NCBI GenBank assembly: GCA_037833965.1
Contig: AP031356.1
Span: forward strand, 26,744,501-26,808,500
Direction of reading: 5' to 3'
DNA: 64,000 nucleotides
Source: Marchantia polymorpha subsp. ruderalis
Lineage: Eukaryota > Streptophyta > Marchantiopsida > Marchantiales > Marchantiaceae
Shown: piece after piece, positions 31,189 to 44,600 of the stretch
How the letters are laid out: each line of letters opens with the position of its first letter
Position numbering within the stretch: position 1 is the stretch's first letter
Made by a program: the position numbers and the translations under genes
The notes under the pieces: generated by a model
What the model was told of the DNA's origin: nothing
The model's input: only the letters and a program-made list of their open reading frames with translations
The model's database searches: none

Positions 31189-31640
31189 CGGGTTCTCGAG
31201 CAGCCCAGCCCGTCCCAGGCCAGGCCGCGGTCTTCCCGACTACGCGTCAACTCCCGCACCGGCTTTTCGCCGACTGCTGGCCTGGGCTGCCGGCATAGGA
31301 GCCTCGGACTTCCAGCATCCTTCCCCGACCCTCTCTCCCCAAGTTGACTTCAACTCGTCCTATGAACGCCCCGCGCCTGCTTTTGCCGTGAACTTTCATA
31401 AAAATCTCGTGTCCGGCCCTCCGTAGTCGTCAATCCGGAACCCTGTCCGTATGCGACTTCGGTTAACGTACTGTATCCCGACTTCGTACATCCCTTTCCG
31501 TGACTCGGCACCGTCCGTGCCCAATCATTCCCTGTACGGTCCGTTCTCGTTTCCATCCACAGAGAGACGGACCGTGATCGCGGCAAGGGTTTTCACTGGA
31601 CAGAAACTGAATATTTCAGACTCGGTGAGATATGGTAGGC

Positions 31641-33880
31641 GATAAAATAAGCGATCGATGTGTCAATCGTAATATCGACCATTACGTGGACCGATTCTCC
31701 TCACCGGAGTTTGGTTGTTCACTTTAAAAGCAGAACATGGGAACATGTGCATTATGGAAATTGTGTGTGGAAAAACTAAGGGTAATATCTGAGAATAATC
31801 ACATCGATGATCTACCAACGGCACCATTCACTAAACAATAACGAATGGACAGATTACGGGCTGGGGAATATGCTGGAACAGCGGTCATCAGATTTTTAGA
31901 TGACCGACAAATATTATAATATAATCGTTTGACATTTCCTTTTTATTCGATTTGAAACATCTGTATATAATATCATATACGCATAAAATAGGGGCTATAT
32001 TACGCCGCGACGAAGTCCTTACGACCCGAAGGCTAAAAAGGATAAAGCGACATTTGACTGCGGTGCAGATGCACGCACAAGACCTGCGTTTGTAATCTCC
32101 AACAAATCATATATGACTTGTATTCAGCATATGCACGCAGAACATATAAACGATATAGACAATGTAAAAAATTTGTCCTTCTTTTAATCCACATTTCTTT
32201 AGACTATTTAGGTCTTAAAAAATAAATTTGATGCAACGTGTAAATTTGATTGCTCCATATCCACACACAAAAAGTAAGAGGGGACTATAAATGATTTTTT
32301 TTCCAAAAAGGATGGGAAAGCCTCATCAATCCAAAGAAATAGCATAAAATTTATTGAAATCGTAACCGTTAACAAAAACAGCAATGCTACACATCTACAA
32401 ACACGTAGAATAGCTGTTTTTCTATTGTTACATATTGACGGCAGACTTATGTGAGGTTTATTTATCTTGTCACTTTTGGCGGTGGGGGATTTCATTACCA
32501 GCTGTCCACACCAAAAATTTGCCCTTGGTTGAGGCAAAGAAGCAGACTCGATTCTCCGGTCTGGACATGCATTGTGAATTTGTCAACATCAATCTCAAAG
32601 TTAATACCAACCAGACATAAAAGACATGTGATGTGAATATGTCAACACTTTCCAAGACTTGATAGAGTGGCAAACAATCTGCATACGCTTGGATCGGCAA
32701 TACTCTGTCGGTATGCCCTTTTATTTTGTTACGATAAAACTCCGTGTAATGGAAAGGGTTCGTCCCAGCACAAAAGTAATAAGCGCACCAGAAAGTACAT
32801 GTGGTCGTGGCCACCTCCGGGTTTAACCTTGAATCAACTCGGTGGAAACCTGCTTAACACTTGATGGCTTTTTACTGGGGTGCATAGAAATTGTCGCACG
32901 CATTAATGTAACCAAGTATCAGTCTTGCACATCATGAGGTTGACTACAGTAAGAGGAGGGGCTAAGACACCCATAAGTAAAGTCATGCATCGTCCCATCT
33001 GCAAGCTGACTAGCACCGGGCGAGGATTTGTTTATGCATTGATTGCTCCCTTTGCTGAAAGCTAGGGTGCAAGGAGATAGTTGTTTGCATTCAAGTAGGA
33101 TAGTAGAAGTCTTGCGCATCATGAGCAGAAGATGACCAGAGTAAGGACGTATAATAGTGATAGAGTATAATATAAGATTGATGCGAGCGTGAAAGTTCCA
33201 GACATACTTTGCTTACTTGCCTTTCACTGCGTCCCATGATTGGTGCGAGTTTTTGACTTCTTCAGCAGAAAGGGACTGCATTGAAAACCAAGATCTATGA
33301 ATCCTAGAACAACATTAGATTCCTGAGAGAAGTTACAAAGCTGGACGGCACTGTGGAAGACATTGGACTCTTTATCAGGGCTGGTGGAGTGTTCGCACCA
33401 CATGACAGCCTCGTCCTAGGAAGCTCCGAGCTCATGGCATCCGTTTGCCAAGACGGAGAGCAATAATCAGCTCCGCCAGAACTCCGTTATCCGTCTATCC
33501 CATCCACATCCACGAAGGAAGCTTCTCGGCTTCTTTAGGTCTTGTGCCTCCCCACCTTCTCCCGTGGCAGGTCGGTCTTTGACAAGAGTTTCAAGATGTT
33601 AAATCCAATAATGCTGACCATTGCCAGCACGCCACGTTGAGTATGACCGGATTCCCAGTCGGCTGAAACTTCTGACTTGACTGCGCTGCGTGTAAAATCT
33701 CCTGTAGTCTTGAACGCGGATCACTAATTTCAAGGAACAAATTCTGATATTTCCGTCCAGGTATGTACAGCATGAAATTCACGCGATGGGAAAAGACGCT
33801 CGAATGCCGCAGGACCTCTTCTCCTCCGCACCGTAATAGACAGTGTTTTCTTAATAAAGAATGAAATGCTGGACATCGTA
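31641..33880. other. Intergenic region, no gene recognised
   Basis: This is a transition from the CT-rich island to the A+T-rich desert. A motif of the form GTCTTGC(A/G)CATCATGAG occurs twice (about 32923 and 33109), suggesting a weak local duplication. Short frames on both strands have no recognisable domain. Part of 33240-33620 is less A+T-rich but codes for nothing I can identify. Confidence 0.4.
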
Positions 33881-36800
33881 ATTATTATTTCTTTTTTAGG
33901 AATTCGCAAAATGGATTTGACGACTTTCGCCCCATCTCGAGTTCATTTCTTCCTGTCTTGAGCCTAAAATTGGAATTGTACAGCCACATGTATACGTACC
34001 TGCACCGTATGAGAAATATTGATCTTACCTTCTACTCATACATGTAGGTGTATGTCAAGACCTTCAAAACAAACCTGTTGTCCAAATAGTGCTAAGCTAT
34101 TGCACCATTTACTTGGTTCACACGAATTACGTTCCTTGTCACACTACGAGACGCAACGAGTGCAATAGTTTAGGTTTCCATCCATCTAAACTAATCTTGT
34201 TCGCTTATTGTGTTATCGCTTTCCATGTTCACATCATTCGTTATATAATCAGATGATTTAATTGATATAAACATCAATCAAATCATTATAATGTAGTTAC
34301 AATCATTAATGCAAGTAAAACTTTATATCCCACATGAATTAGCGATGGAAACAAATTATTTTATGGGGTTCTAGTAAACTGTGAGATGATTTCATATTAT
34401 TTTTAGGTTACTTTGGTGTTCACATGAACCATCACATATCACAATTATATTGCATGACATGACTATCTTCTGATGATACTACAAAATTTGTGCATCATGT
34501 ATAACAAAAGGTATGCTTCACGTGTAGAATTGTTTTTAAATTTTTCATTTTACCAGAATCATAGTTGAATTCAATATGCTATCATATTATTCTATGTACA
34601 TTCAACATACTAAGATAACTATACATAAATTCTATACAAATCTACTATGATCTTCACAAAATAAAAAATAATTATGTGCAAAGGCAGCTGATGTTCATGA
34701 TGTCGTATATAAGCCATGTCATGTGAGGATGAATGCATAACATTGAAGACAAGTTGTTATGGATTACATTTTATTGAAGATTTGATTGATCAATTTCATT
34801 TGATAAAATCTAACCTAAGGTCGCTTGATTTTTCCTTTATCATGACATCATAATTAAACCATACATGTTGATTTTATAGATCAAATATTTTATATTTCAT
34901 AAGAACACAACATTTTTTTTACATGTGTGATAATAAATTTGATGTTCATGATTTCATTCCTATTATGAAATGATATCAAGCATATCTCACATGTAAACAA
35001 AGTGATATGCATTTGATTTCAGTAGATTTATTTTGATTATGTTATCCTTTTAGATGAATATGGTGATACACATGACAAGATATAATCTTACACATGCAGA
35101 ATGACATCATAAACGAAACATTTGTTACAATTAATACCCGACAAATGAAAATGGGTTACAGAATCATTTTTTATTAACATGAAAGTGTGTTATGATTTTC
35201 AAATAAAATGTGTTCAAAGATGCATATCTAAAGATCATAATGTAATCATTTCTGATGACATAGTATATCTGATTATATTTAAGTATCTCAATGTTCACTA
35301 AAATGACATGTATTGCATTTGACAACTATTGTGATTGAATGTTATTAAGTTATGTAGCCAATGTATTTGATAATTGTTGTACATGTGAAGATGATAAGAT
35401 AAATATGTGTGATGATATTGTAGAATGGTTTCGCTTTGACACATAAAAATAAATTTTCTATTATTGTTTGTAATTAACTAATATTTAGGCTTGTTGTGTT
35501 ATGATTTTTTATTTGATCATTTGTTAATATAATTTGATGCAAATATGAAGACTCAAAGTTAATATTTTCAAAATGAGAATTCATATGTTTGGTCTTGTAC
35601 CTGAAAAAAAACCATTAACATGCATTGCAGTTCATCCATTCTTTAGAAATGATTCTATTTTTTTAATATATGACATTTTTTAATCTTTATGATTTATTTT
35701 AATTTTATCTTGATCAATCACAACTTAGGTTATTTTATAACAAAAAATACTTTATATTTTAAGCACAAAAAGCATAGTTATGCAATGTATGTTAATATAA
35801 TCTAAATAAAAAATATTATTAATTGAATGTTGCATCTATTTTAATGATGAATTTTCATCTATAAGATATCACAAATAACTATATTATATTGTGTTTAAGA
35901 TATATAAAAAATTTGTGCTATATCAGAATTATATTTTACATGAACCATGAAAAATGTAAATTATATATCGGAATGATTTTAACTTAATAATTTTTAAACA
36001 ATTGCACACGTGATCTACATAAATTACCCGTGCACATGATTTTGGCTTGAAATAAAAATAGTTTTAGATTGACTAGAATTATATTTTGATCATAACGACA
36101 TCTTCACACGATTTGCTATAAATTTTATTTTCATATAACAAATGTTAGAAAAACTTAAGAAAACTAGATAATTGCTAATAACGTGAGCACATATAGTCGT
36201 ATGAAGTAGTATTGATATGAGTTGCACTGTACAAGAAAGTCAATTTGATCGTGTTATTATTACAATGATAAAATGTGTTGATTTAAATTTTTATATATAG
36301 AATGAATTTATACTAATATGTTTGAAAGATCACAATTTTAATAGTTTAATCATTTATCATTGTTAAGAGAAGATGTTAAGGTAATTGATTTGTTATTTGA
36401 TATTGTAATGCTACCAATTTCATCTTCTTATAAGTTTGATATATGTTGTGATATGTGAAACAAAATCTCACACGATGAAACTTATGTCTATAATTTTAAA
36501 TATACAAATTACTTGATTTTTGAAATTATTAGAGGTAAAAATTTGTTCAGTCACATTATTGAAAATCCAAATATTATCCAATAATTATTCCTGATAGTTA
36601 TGTAGATTTTATGTTTGGCATGGTAGGTGAATATTCATATTTTCATTCTAGAAGTATAGATATGTAATGCAATTCAGAAGGATTGACTTTGAATGTGTTG
36701 CAAATTTTTAAAACTTGTGTGATAAATACTATTTGAATATTTAAGACTTATGAACACATATATAAGACATATTAAATTTTGTTTCATTGCTTCTACCAAA

Positions 36801-39800
36801 TGTTCACATAATGTAACAAATGTTTGATTGCACTTTACTTATATTAGTTTTGATTTCATTCATTTGGCAGACAACGTTTATTCGCATGATCAACATTGCA
36901 TGTTGAACTTTTAAGGTATTCATCATGATGGCATGTGAAATCAATATCTCTTGCAACAAATATTCTTCAATGCAATTTATGTTGGTCTACATCTAAATCA
37001 ATTATATCGAGGCTTGATTGTAGACATGACGGCTACATATGCTCCACATTATATTTTTTGTATTAGATTGAGTATTTTCTATAAGTGATGAGTGTATCGA
37101 TATATATCTATATCACTTGTATGGCAGGAAAACTTCTATCCGTCCGCTATTTTGTTTAACGTATTTTCATTGCTTTACATAGAATACTGGTTTAAGCTAT
37201 TTAGTAAAGACTGAGTCACCGTATGTGTAATTTGTTTAAATGTTTGTAAAGCAATTGATTAGACAATTGAATTATTCTTAGACATTCTCACAGAGTGATG
37301 ATGTCAAGTCTAGTACTGTGTCAATCGTTTGGTATATTGTATGATTTTAGGTGGCGTTGGAAATATTTGTCATAGTGATAATTGGAATGCCACTTGTTTG
37401 CTCTGTCAATGTGTAGATTGATGAATTTTACATACTTTTTATATATTAATGATTGACATTGAAAAAATTAGAATTACATAACCACAAATTATTCAGGAGT
37501 CACGTTCCCGGGGCTCTCTCCTCACCAGTGATTGCCCGCTTCATTAGAGACTTTCATTTGTTCGTGCTCCATCCAACCAGTAGCTCTTGGTCACACTACC
37601 AAGCATAGTACGTATTAAACGTCTCCATGATATACGAATCTGACAATGAGATGATCCATGTATTTTACCAAGGAACCACCTTGCAGATTTTGTGCACTGC
37701 TAGTGAGAGAAAAACGCGCAAAAGTCGCTTTGATAGCGGCTATGTTATATTTGGTGTGGAATAAGCAAAACGCAAAGAACATATAGAACACTATTATCCA
37801 CTATCTAATCATGACTAAAACTACTTCTGGATCTTATGAATGGAATCCAAATACATGGCGTCTATAGTCAAAGCCACGTGGCATCTATACTGTTGTTTGT
37901 AGACAAGCAGCCCACACGGTTCCAAAATCAGATTATTCTTTTTCTCAATCATAATTATCTGTGATATATGTAATAAATGAAACTATTTTACACGACTATA
38001 TTGTATCAGATACTATATGATAATGATTTGGAAAAACATAGAAGTTTGGATCTCAGTATAAAAAATCATGTGTTACAATATGTAAAATAAAAATAAGAAT
38101 CGATAACTATAGCACTAATCCAGCACACACAACAAATTTATTCATTGATAATATTGTTCAACATAAATCTTGTCAATTACGAAATGAGTCATTGTTTCAG
38201 TTTTGCTACTTGATTACGCAACCGCTGATTGATATTGATAAACGATCTTAGTTATTGTGTTTAATCTATGATTCACGAAATTTGATTGATAAATAATTTT
38301 TTTCCATCATATAAATGATTAGATGAAGCAAAAAAAATTTGCTTCACAATGGCTGAAAACGAACATACAACCTTGTCTTGAGTAACAATATTAAGAACTA
38401 ATCTATTCCAAAACCATCAAAAAACTTTGTAGGCAGTAGTATTTACAAAACTATATATATATATGAAAAAAACAAGAAATAATTCTTTAGAGTCTATCAT
38501 AAATTGCATACAATAGAATTTTGTTTGTAATCAAGTTTGCAAAATGGAAAATATCTTATTTATAAATGTTATTCTATTAATATGAAATGAAATATATCAT
38601 TATATTAAAAATTAAATATATCATAAGCATTGTGTAATGTTATATAGTTTCATATTATTACCGCATTACTTAAATATTTTTAAAATATTTTTAAATTTAT
38701 TCCAATATTCATGATTTATGAATAATTATACATGTATAATTACTGTCACATGACATTTATGTTATTTTTTCCTTATATATATCTCATAATTTATTCAAAA
38801 ACATCACTCATATACATGCAAATTGATATAATTTATAATTTTTTCTCATTGTAAATTTAATTTTTAACATTTTTTATTAGTTTATCAGAGTTCATATTTT
38901 GAATATTTTTCAGAGCTTATAAAATGTAGAAAATGAATTTGAAATTTACATTTAACATGTTTTTCTTACATGCATAAGTAGTTAAAAGAGAAATAATTTT
39001 GGTATAATCTTCTTGTTTTTATCTTATTAAATGAATTCTCACAGAACAAACTATCCTTCTACTAATAAACTATTGAAAGTTCAATTATAACATTGAGACT
39101 ATGATGCATTTTAGCTAGAAAACTAAATTATTGAAAATGTTAATTGATTACACATTTTGTTTGGCATGTAGGGTCGAAAAGCATCTTGTTTTTATGTAAT
39201 ATGTAAACGGTGTTTGCTATATTATGAAGATCAAGAATTCTCTTTGTTTGTCGGAATGAAAGTCAAATTCACACCAAAGAAAGTAATAAAAAAATGAATT
39301 TGACCTTAAGTATCTGGTTAATATGCTCTATTTTTTATGAATCACATAATGTTAAATATGTTAAATTCAATATATGTTTGTTATGTATTTCAAACAATGA
39401 ATTGTTATATGTAATTTAATTTTGCGATATATAAGTCATTTTATATCATATTCATATTATTTACATTCCAAACAATCAATAAATCACATGCAAATTTTTT
39501 AACTAATTCAATTATAATATAAATATACAACATAATTTTTTACTATAATGATCTATTTAGGTTTTGCATTTTTTTTGCAAACTTTCGCAAATAAAACTTT
39601 TAACTTTTATTTCAATAATGATTTTGACATTTTTTTATTGATCATTGACAATGATAGATAATTTAAATGAAAATAAACTAAAATAGCGTTGATCAATATA
39701 TAATAAATAATATTGATAAATGATTTTTTGATCTTACATAATTTTAAGATCATTGAAACAATCCAAAATCATACTTTCTTTAATCATAAAAATATTTGTT

Positions 39801-41520
39801 GTATTGAAAACCATATTTATTTTAGCTTATATGGTTTAAACCTATTTGGATTTTTTTGCATATGATTTCAAAGAGAGTCTAGTCAAAGTTTTCAATGAAC
39901 ACTTCAAATTCTTTATCATTAAATTTGTTTAACAATATTTATAGATATATATTGTAGTGGCAAGTCATGTACATTGTGTTGGCGTTTCTTTATGTGCTTG
40001 TTGAAGTTTCATTTTTCTTGGTGTTTTTTAACCCAACAATTATTATCAAAGTTCGTAAGGCTATATTCACCGAATTGCCGATACTTGTAGTTTGGCTTAT
40101 CATTCTCTACTGCAAGAAAGTTGCATCTCAAGTATTTTTCTTTGTTAATGGGAGATTGTGATTGGAGATTCAATCTCATGCTTTACTTCAAAACAAAAGG
40201 GAATGAAGCAACATGGAGATTGATGGAACATAATATGATGAGGAAATTTGGCTGTTGATCACACGCTTGCCAATGAAAGCTTTATCTACTATGGCAGATC
40301 AATGAATAGCAACTTATGCAAATAGTTTTTTTGTGAAATTGTTTGTAAATTGCGTAGATTTTGATTTTTAGGTCAAATCATTGCTCACGGATAAGAGAAG
40401 TTCATGAAGTAAAACAAGTAGCTATGATATTGAATGAAAGCACGTTAGTTTGCGTCAATGATCTTTGCAATGTTGATGTCAATTGCTTGGTTCTGGTATT
40501 AATTTTTGTATCCCTCATAAAAAAAAATTGTTTTTTTCGGCTTGTGTGAAATTGTTTGCTTGTTTTGCTGGTCAATTTGTGCTTTGATATATTGAAAATG
40601 TAAGTATATAATCAAGTTTTGACTTTGTGATTTGATGTTTAAAAGATGTGAATGAGGGTGCTTTTATGTTTGAAAAGTACTCATATATCATTTAAAACTC
40701 CCAATTTATAGATATAAATCATGCTTCAATGTTCATTATAAAAGGTTGCATCTCTTCTCAATAATTCATATCCTTTCTTATGATCTTGAACATGTGAGTT
40801 CATTATGTTGAAAAAGGACTGTGGTGTAACTGCTTGCAGTTATAACTCTGCAGCATGAAAAGATGATTGAAGCAGCAGACAACTTGTGGACATGTGATAT
40901 TGTTTTAATTAATGAATTCTCTATCAATAGAATATTTGATGGTTTGTGGTTATATTCTGCAATAATTTGGAATAGTTATCAAGCATTTGTTTGAAGAAGC
41001 TCTAAAATTGATATCTTATAAAGCTATAAATAATTTGTACGATTGTGGATGAACTGAGAGTGAGATGAGTCAAGTCAAATTGCACTTGAACTATTAGAAT
41101 GAAGTCTTCAACTCTTAGAGATTTAAACCTTAAACATTAGGTTTTTAATCTTGATGCGTAATATCTTTACACAGGTGAATAAATAAATTGTTTTCATATA
41201 CATCAAAGTAGACAATATCTAAATCTTGAAAAAAAAAATGGTCGTCATGAAGTCTATAGTGTCAAAATATGATGTAGTCAAATATGATGAATGTGATAAT
41301 CCATATATGTCGCAAGAAAAGTATGAAAAACAAGACTTTGATGTTGAAACTTACAATTCTAAAGAGTTTTTTGAGTATGTTCATAATGATGCGTAGAAAT
41401 TTATCCAAAAGACTCATTTTATGAAAACTTGTACTATGTATCATATATTTATTATGAGTATTAGTAGATCTTTAACAAGAAAAATTGTTTAATACCTTTA
41501 CGTAGATTATAGGTTTAGGT
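33881..41520. other. A+T-rich gene desert, left part
   Basis: Composition shifts abruptly to very high A+T, well above 70 percent by eye. For about 6 kb no open frame of even 60 codons exists. A short TA microsatellite sits at about 38450-38464. A 64-codon hydrophobic frame at 39967-40161 is the longest ATG frame; it has no family resemblance, and such frames arise easily in A+T-rich DNA. No tandem satellite, LTR or terminal inverted repeat is recognisable by eye in this part. Confidence 0.6.
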
Positions 41521-41895
41521 CAACTGTTGTGGCCCGAAGGAGCAAAAATCTAAGTGTTGTGTTGTGTTCAAACATTCAGTTTTTCTCTTCTCACAACATG
41601 GTATCAAAATAAATGCACCAATCCTCTACAACTGACAAATCGTGACTAGTCATTTCAATTGTTTATAACTAAGAGCAGTTCTACCTCTTTCACCCTAGAT
41701 AGCATAATCCATCCCAGCTGCCATGAACAACAACGACTACAACTTTGCTTTTTATTTGCGTCTTGATGAAAAGCTCACGGTTTGTACAAACTACATGAAT
41801 TAATCTATTTGACCTAAACCATACTTTGTGACAAAGCGATTTATTATAAACCATCCTTCACCATATCTCTCTAAGTGCTACCGATGATGTAACTA

Positions 41896-44600
41896 TTAAC
41901 CATCGTTGCAACAAAAAATTGTCGTGATACATGCTAGTGTCATGGTTTGATAATGTGTCATGAATGTCATGATAGCCATCTGAGACCATGAACATGCAAA
42001 CACTCTCAAGTGATTAAGATCAGGTGGCCTTGAACTACATTTTTCTTCTGGTGTTTTGAACCCAATGGCACTTGAAGGGCATTTGTTCACTAGATTTGCC
42101 GCTGTGATCATTGCTTCACCCCAAAAAGCGTTAGCCAATCCAGAATTAAACTGCATGCTTCTTGCTTTGTTCAGTAATGACCTGTTCATTCTCTCAGCAA
42201 CTCCATTTTGCTGAGGAGTTAGTCTCACGATTTTATGCCTTTGAATATCCTCATTGGCACAAAATTGATCAAACTCAGCATTACAAAACTCAAGATCATT
42301 ATCAGTTCGTAAGAACTTAACACTCTTTTCAGTTAGGTTTTCAACCGGAATTTTCCATTCTTTAAATTTCTGAAAAGCCTTATTTTTGTGTTTCAACAAA
42401 TATATCCAAACTTTTCTAGAGAAGTCATCAATGATAGATAAAAAGTAGAAGTTACCACCATGTGTTGCTGTCCTTGAGGGTCCCCACAAATCTGAATGAA
42501 TCTCAAGTACTTGTGTAGACGTGTGTTTTCCTCTTGGAAATTTCTGCTCTGATGTTTTGCCAAAAACAATGCTCGCAAAAATCAAGTTTGCTAACTTTGT
42601 ACTTTACTAGCAGATTTTGGTTGCTCATCAGCTGTAGACCCTTCTCACTGATATGGCCAAGCCTTCGGTGCCAAAGTGTAGCTTTGCTGTGACCTTGGGT
42701 AGTGGCAACTGATGCAACTCCATAGAGTGTCTCTCCGATGAGATAATAGAAACCACCTATCTTCATACCCTTCAAAACAGTAGCACCTTTTGCAATATAC
42801 ATAGAGACTTGCTCTATCTTGCTAATATAATCCAAGTCATCAAGAATGCCAATGGAGATCAGGTTTATGTACAATTCAGGTACCCATCTAACATTTTCAA
42901 GAATTCTCACAACAACATCAACCATCTTAATGCACACTGATCCTATACCAACAACTAAGCATGAATGGTTGTTGCTCATTAATACCTTCATTTCATTGAG
43001 TTCTTGGTAGTCTGATAGCCAATGCTTGTTGTGTGTCATATGATAGGTGCAACCAGAGTCAAGTATCCACTCAGAAGCCTTGAGCTTTCGTGATGCCATC
43101 AAAACTTCGTCATCGCTGTAGCCATCACCAAAATTAGCTGAATCTTGATGACCTTGTGATATACTAGCCTGATTCTCCTTGCTTTTTTTGATCCATGAGT
43201 AGCAATCTTTCTTGAGATGATCCATCTTGTTACAATAGAAGCACTTCTTGTCAGCGTTGGAGTTGGTACTCCGATTGTTGATCTTTGCAGATGGTTTGCC
43301 ATGGTTCTTGGACTTGAAGTTTTCCATATGAGTTCTTGCGCCGCTGTTTGACGCGAGCCATGTAATTTTTGCCATCACCAGGAGTCTTCTTGTCTGCTCT
43401 GATTTCCAAGTCTTTGGATTTGAGTGCAGAAATCACTTCATCTATAGTGATTGATGAACTCCCGTACTTGATAGCCGATTTTACCTCCCTGTATGCTTGT
43501 GGAAGAGAGTTGAGAATAATAATTGCCTTATTCTCGTCGCTGAGCTTTTCCTTGTCGCCAGAGTTTGCGAGTTCAATTGTCATCTTAAGGAACTCGTCTA
43601 AGTTTGCTTCCAATGACTTTGCTTGATCCATCTTAAACCCAAAGAGCCTTTCCTTCAAGTAGATATTTGCTGAGAGAGAGAGAGAGCGAGATTGAAACAT
43701 CTTCTCAAGCTTCTTCCACACCTTCGATGGTGTGTCTTCTTTGTCAATAAGACGAATGATTGAATCAGAAAGGTGAAAAATAATTGTACCCATAGCCGTT
43801 TCAGACATCTCTTTGATCTTGAAGAATATCTTCAGGCCATAGCACGGGGTCGGAGATGACCCTTAGCAATCTCTGTTGGACAAGGAGAGTTGAGATTTTT
43901 CGGCGCCACATGCAAAAATCCCCGGTCCCATCAAATTTCTCTACGTCGATTCTCATTGCCGTGGAAGGATTCCAAGAACTGAGACTTGCTATGCTCTGTT
44001 GAGAAAAATTCGTGTTGGTGCTTTGCTGTGGAAGGTCGTCGCTCCTCTTTGGCTCGCCGATACGCCCAACGAGGCTATTCGTTGCTTCCAAGTCCGCCAA
44101 GTTGATTTAAGTGTAGGAGACAGATGCGACGAAGCTGTGAATTCAAGATAAATGTTCTAAAGCTCTGATACCACTGTAGGCATTTCATCCCCATAAACTT
44201 CAGAAAATCACAGTCCTCACACCATAGATACACAAGCATTTGTTGATGAGGTTCAGCTTGAAAGCCTACTTCCCGCGAACTCCTCAATGAAGGCAGTTCG
44301 AGTATATATATCCAAGATCAGTTTCTTCAGACTTGATCTTCCTATCTGCCATTACAAGGTTTCAGTCTACTTAGAGTTACACACGAGAAATCACTATTGT
44401 CTCCCAAGCAAGACTAACACTTCCTCAAAGGTGATTCCCTCCCGTAGGTGTCTCCCCGTTCTCACTCTCGACTATTCTTGAAAACCTTATCACTGTAATG
44501 CACATCGCTTTAGTTCGCTGACTGGCCTTATATCATCCCGACTTCTAACGATACCTTAAACGGTTGAGATCAGAATGAATCAAAACCGTCAACTCCTACA
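41896..44600 (-). mobile_element. Ty1/copia LTR retrotransposon fossil, minus strand, truncated
   Basis: A copia element read on the minus strand. From its 5' end: LTR (44600-44175), primer-binding site, gag with a CCHC zinc knuckle (about 44100-43200), aspartic protease (DSG box), GAG-pre-integrase domain and integrase core with the family's D,D-35-E region. Reverse transcriptase, RNase H and the second LTR are absent, so the 3' half is lost. It is broken, with at least a large truncation and a few further breaks. The coding parts are still easy to recognise, so it looks younger than the plus-strand element around it. The single LTR prevents dating by LTR divergence. Confidence 0.85.
44175..44600 (-). 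repeat. 5' LTR of the minus-strand copia fossil
   Basis: This 426-base LTR is bounded by the short inverted ends TGTAGG and CCTACA. Immediately inside it, the minus strand reads a TGGTATCAGAGC primer-binding site (about 44163-44174), the initiator-methionine tRNA type usual in copia elements. No second copy of this LTR was seen in the window. Confidence 0.8.

Larger units (their letters stand above)
29766..31640. other. GC- and CT-rich island with pyrimidine repeats
   Basis: The plus strand is strongly pyrimidine-rich, with a CT/CTTCC-rich stretch at 29840-29910, many CCTTCC and CTGCC runs, five CTGCC units at 30891-30915, and a CTCTCC repeat at about 31155-31190. Long frames open on both strands here are low-complexity by-products of this composition, not proteins: they are Pro/Ser/Leu-rich on plus and Gly/Arg/Glu-rich on minus. 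The look is that of a plant promoter and leader, yet no coding region follows on either side. A noncoding transcript or an orphaned promoter is possible. Confidence 0.5.

Noticed and set aside
29936-31298. Long open frames on both strands in the CT-rich island
   Set aside because: They are low-complexity products of pyrimidine repeats, overlap in several frames at once and contain no domain, so composition explains them.
39967-40161. 64-codon hydrophobic frame in the A+T-rich desert
   Set aside because: T-rich DNA readily encodes Phe/Leu/Ile/Val-rich frames; there is no motif, promoter or neighbour to support a membrane protein.
33881-41520. A+T-rich block as an organelle or giant-virus DNA insertion
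   Set aside because: No organelle gene, conserved RNA or viral core gene is recognisable, and the lack of open frames does not suit a recent insertion of either kind.
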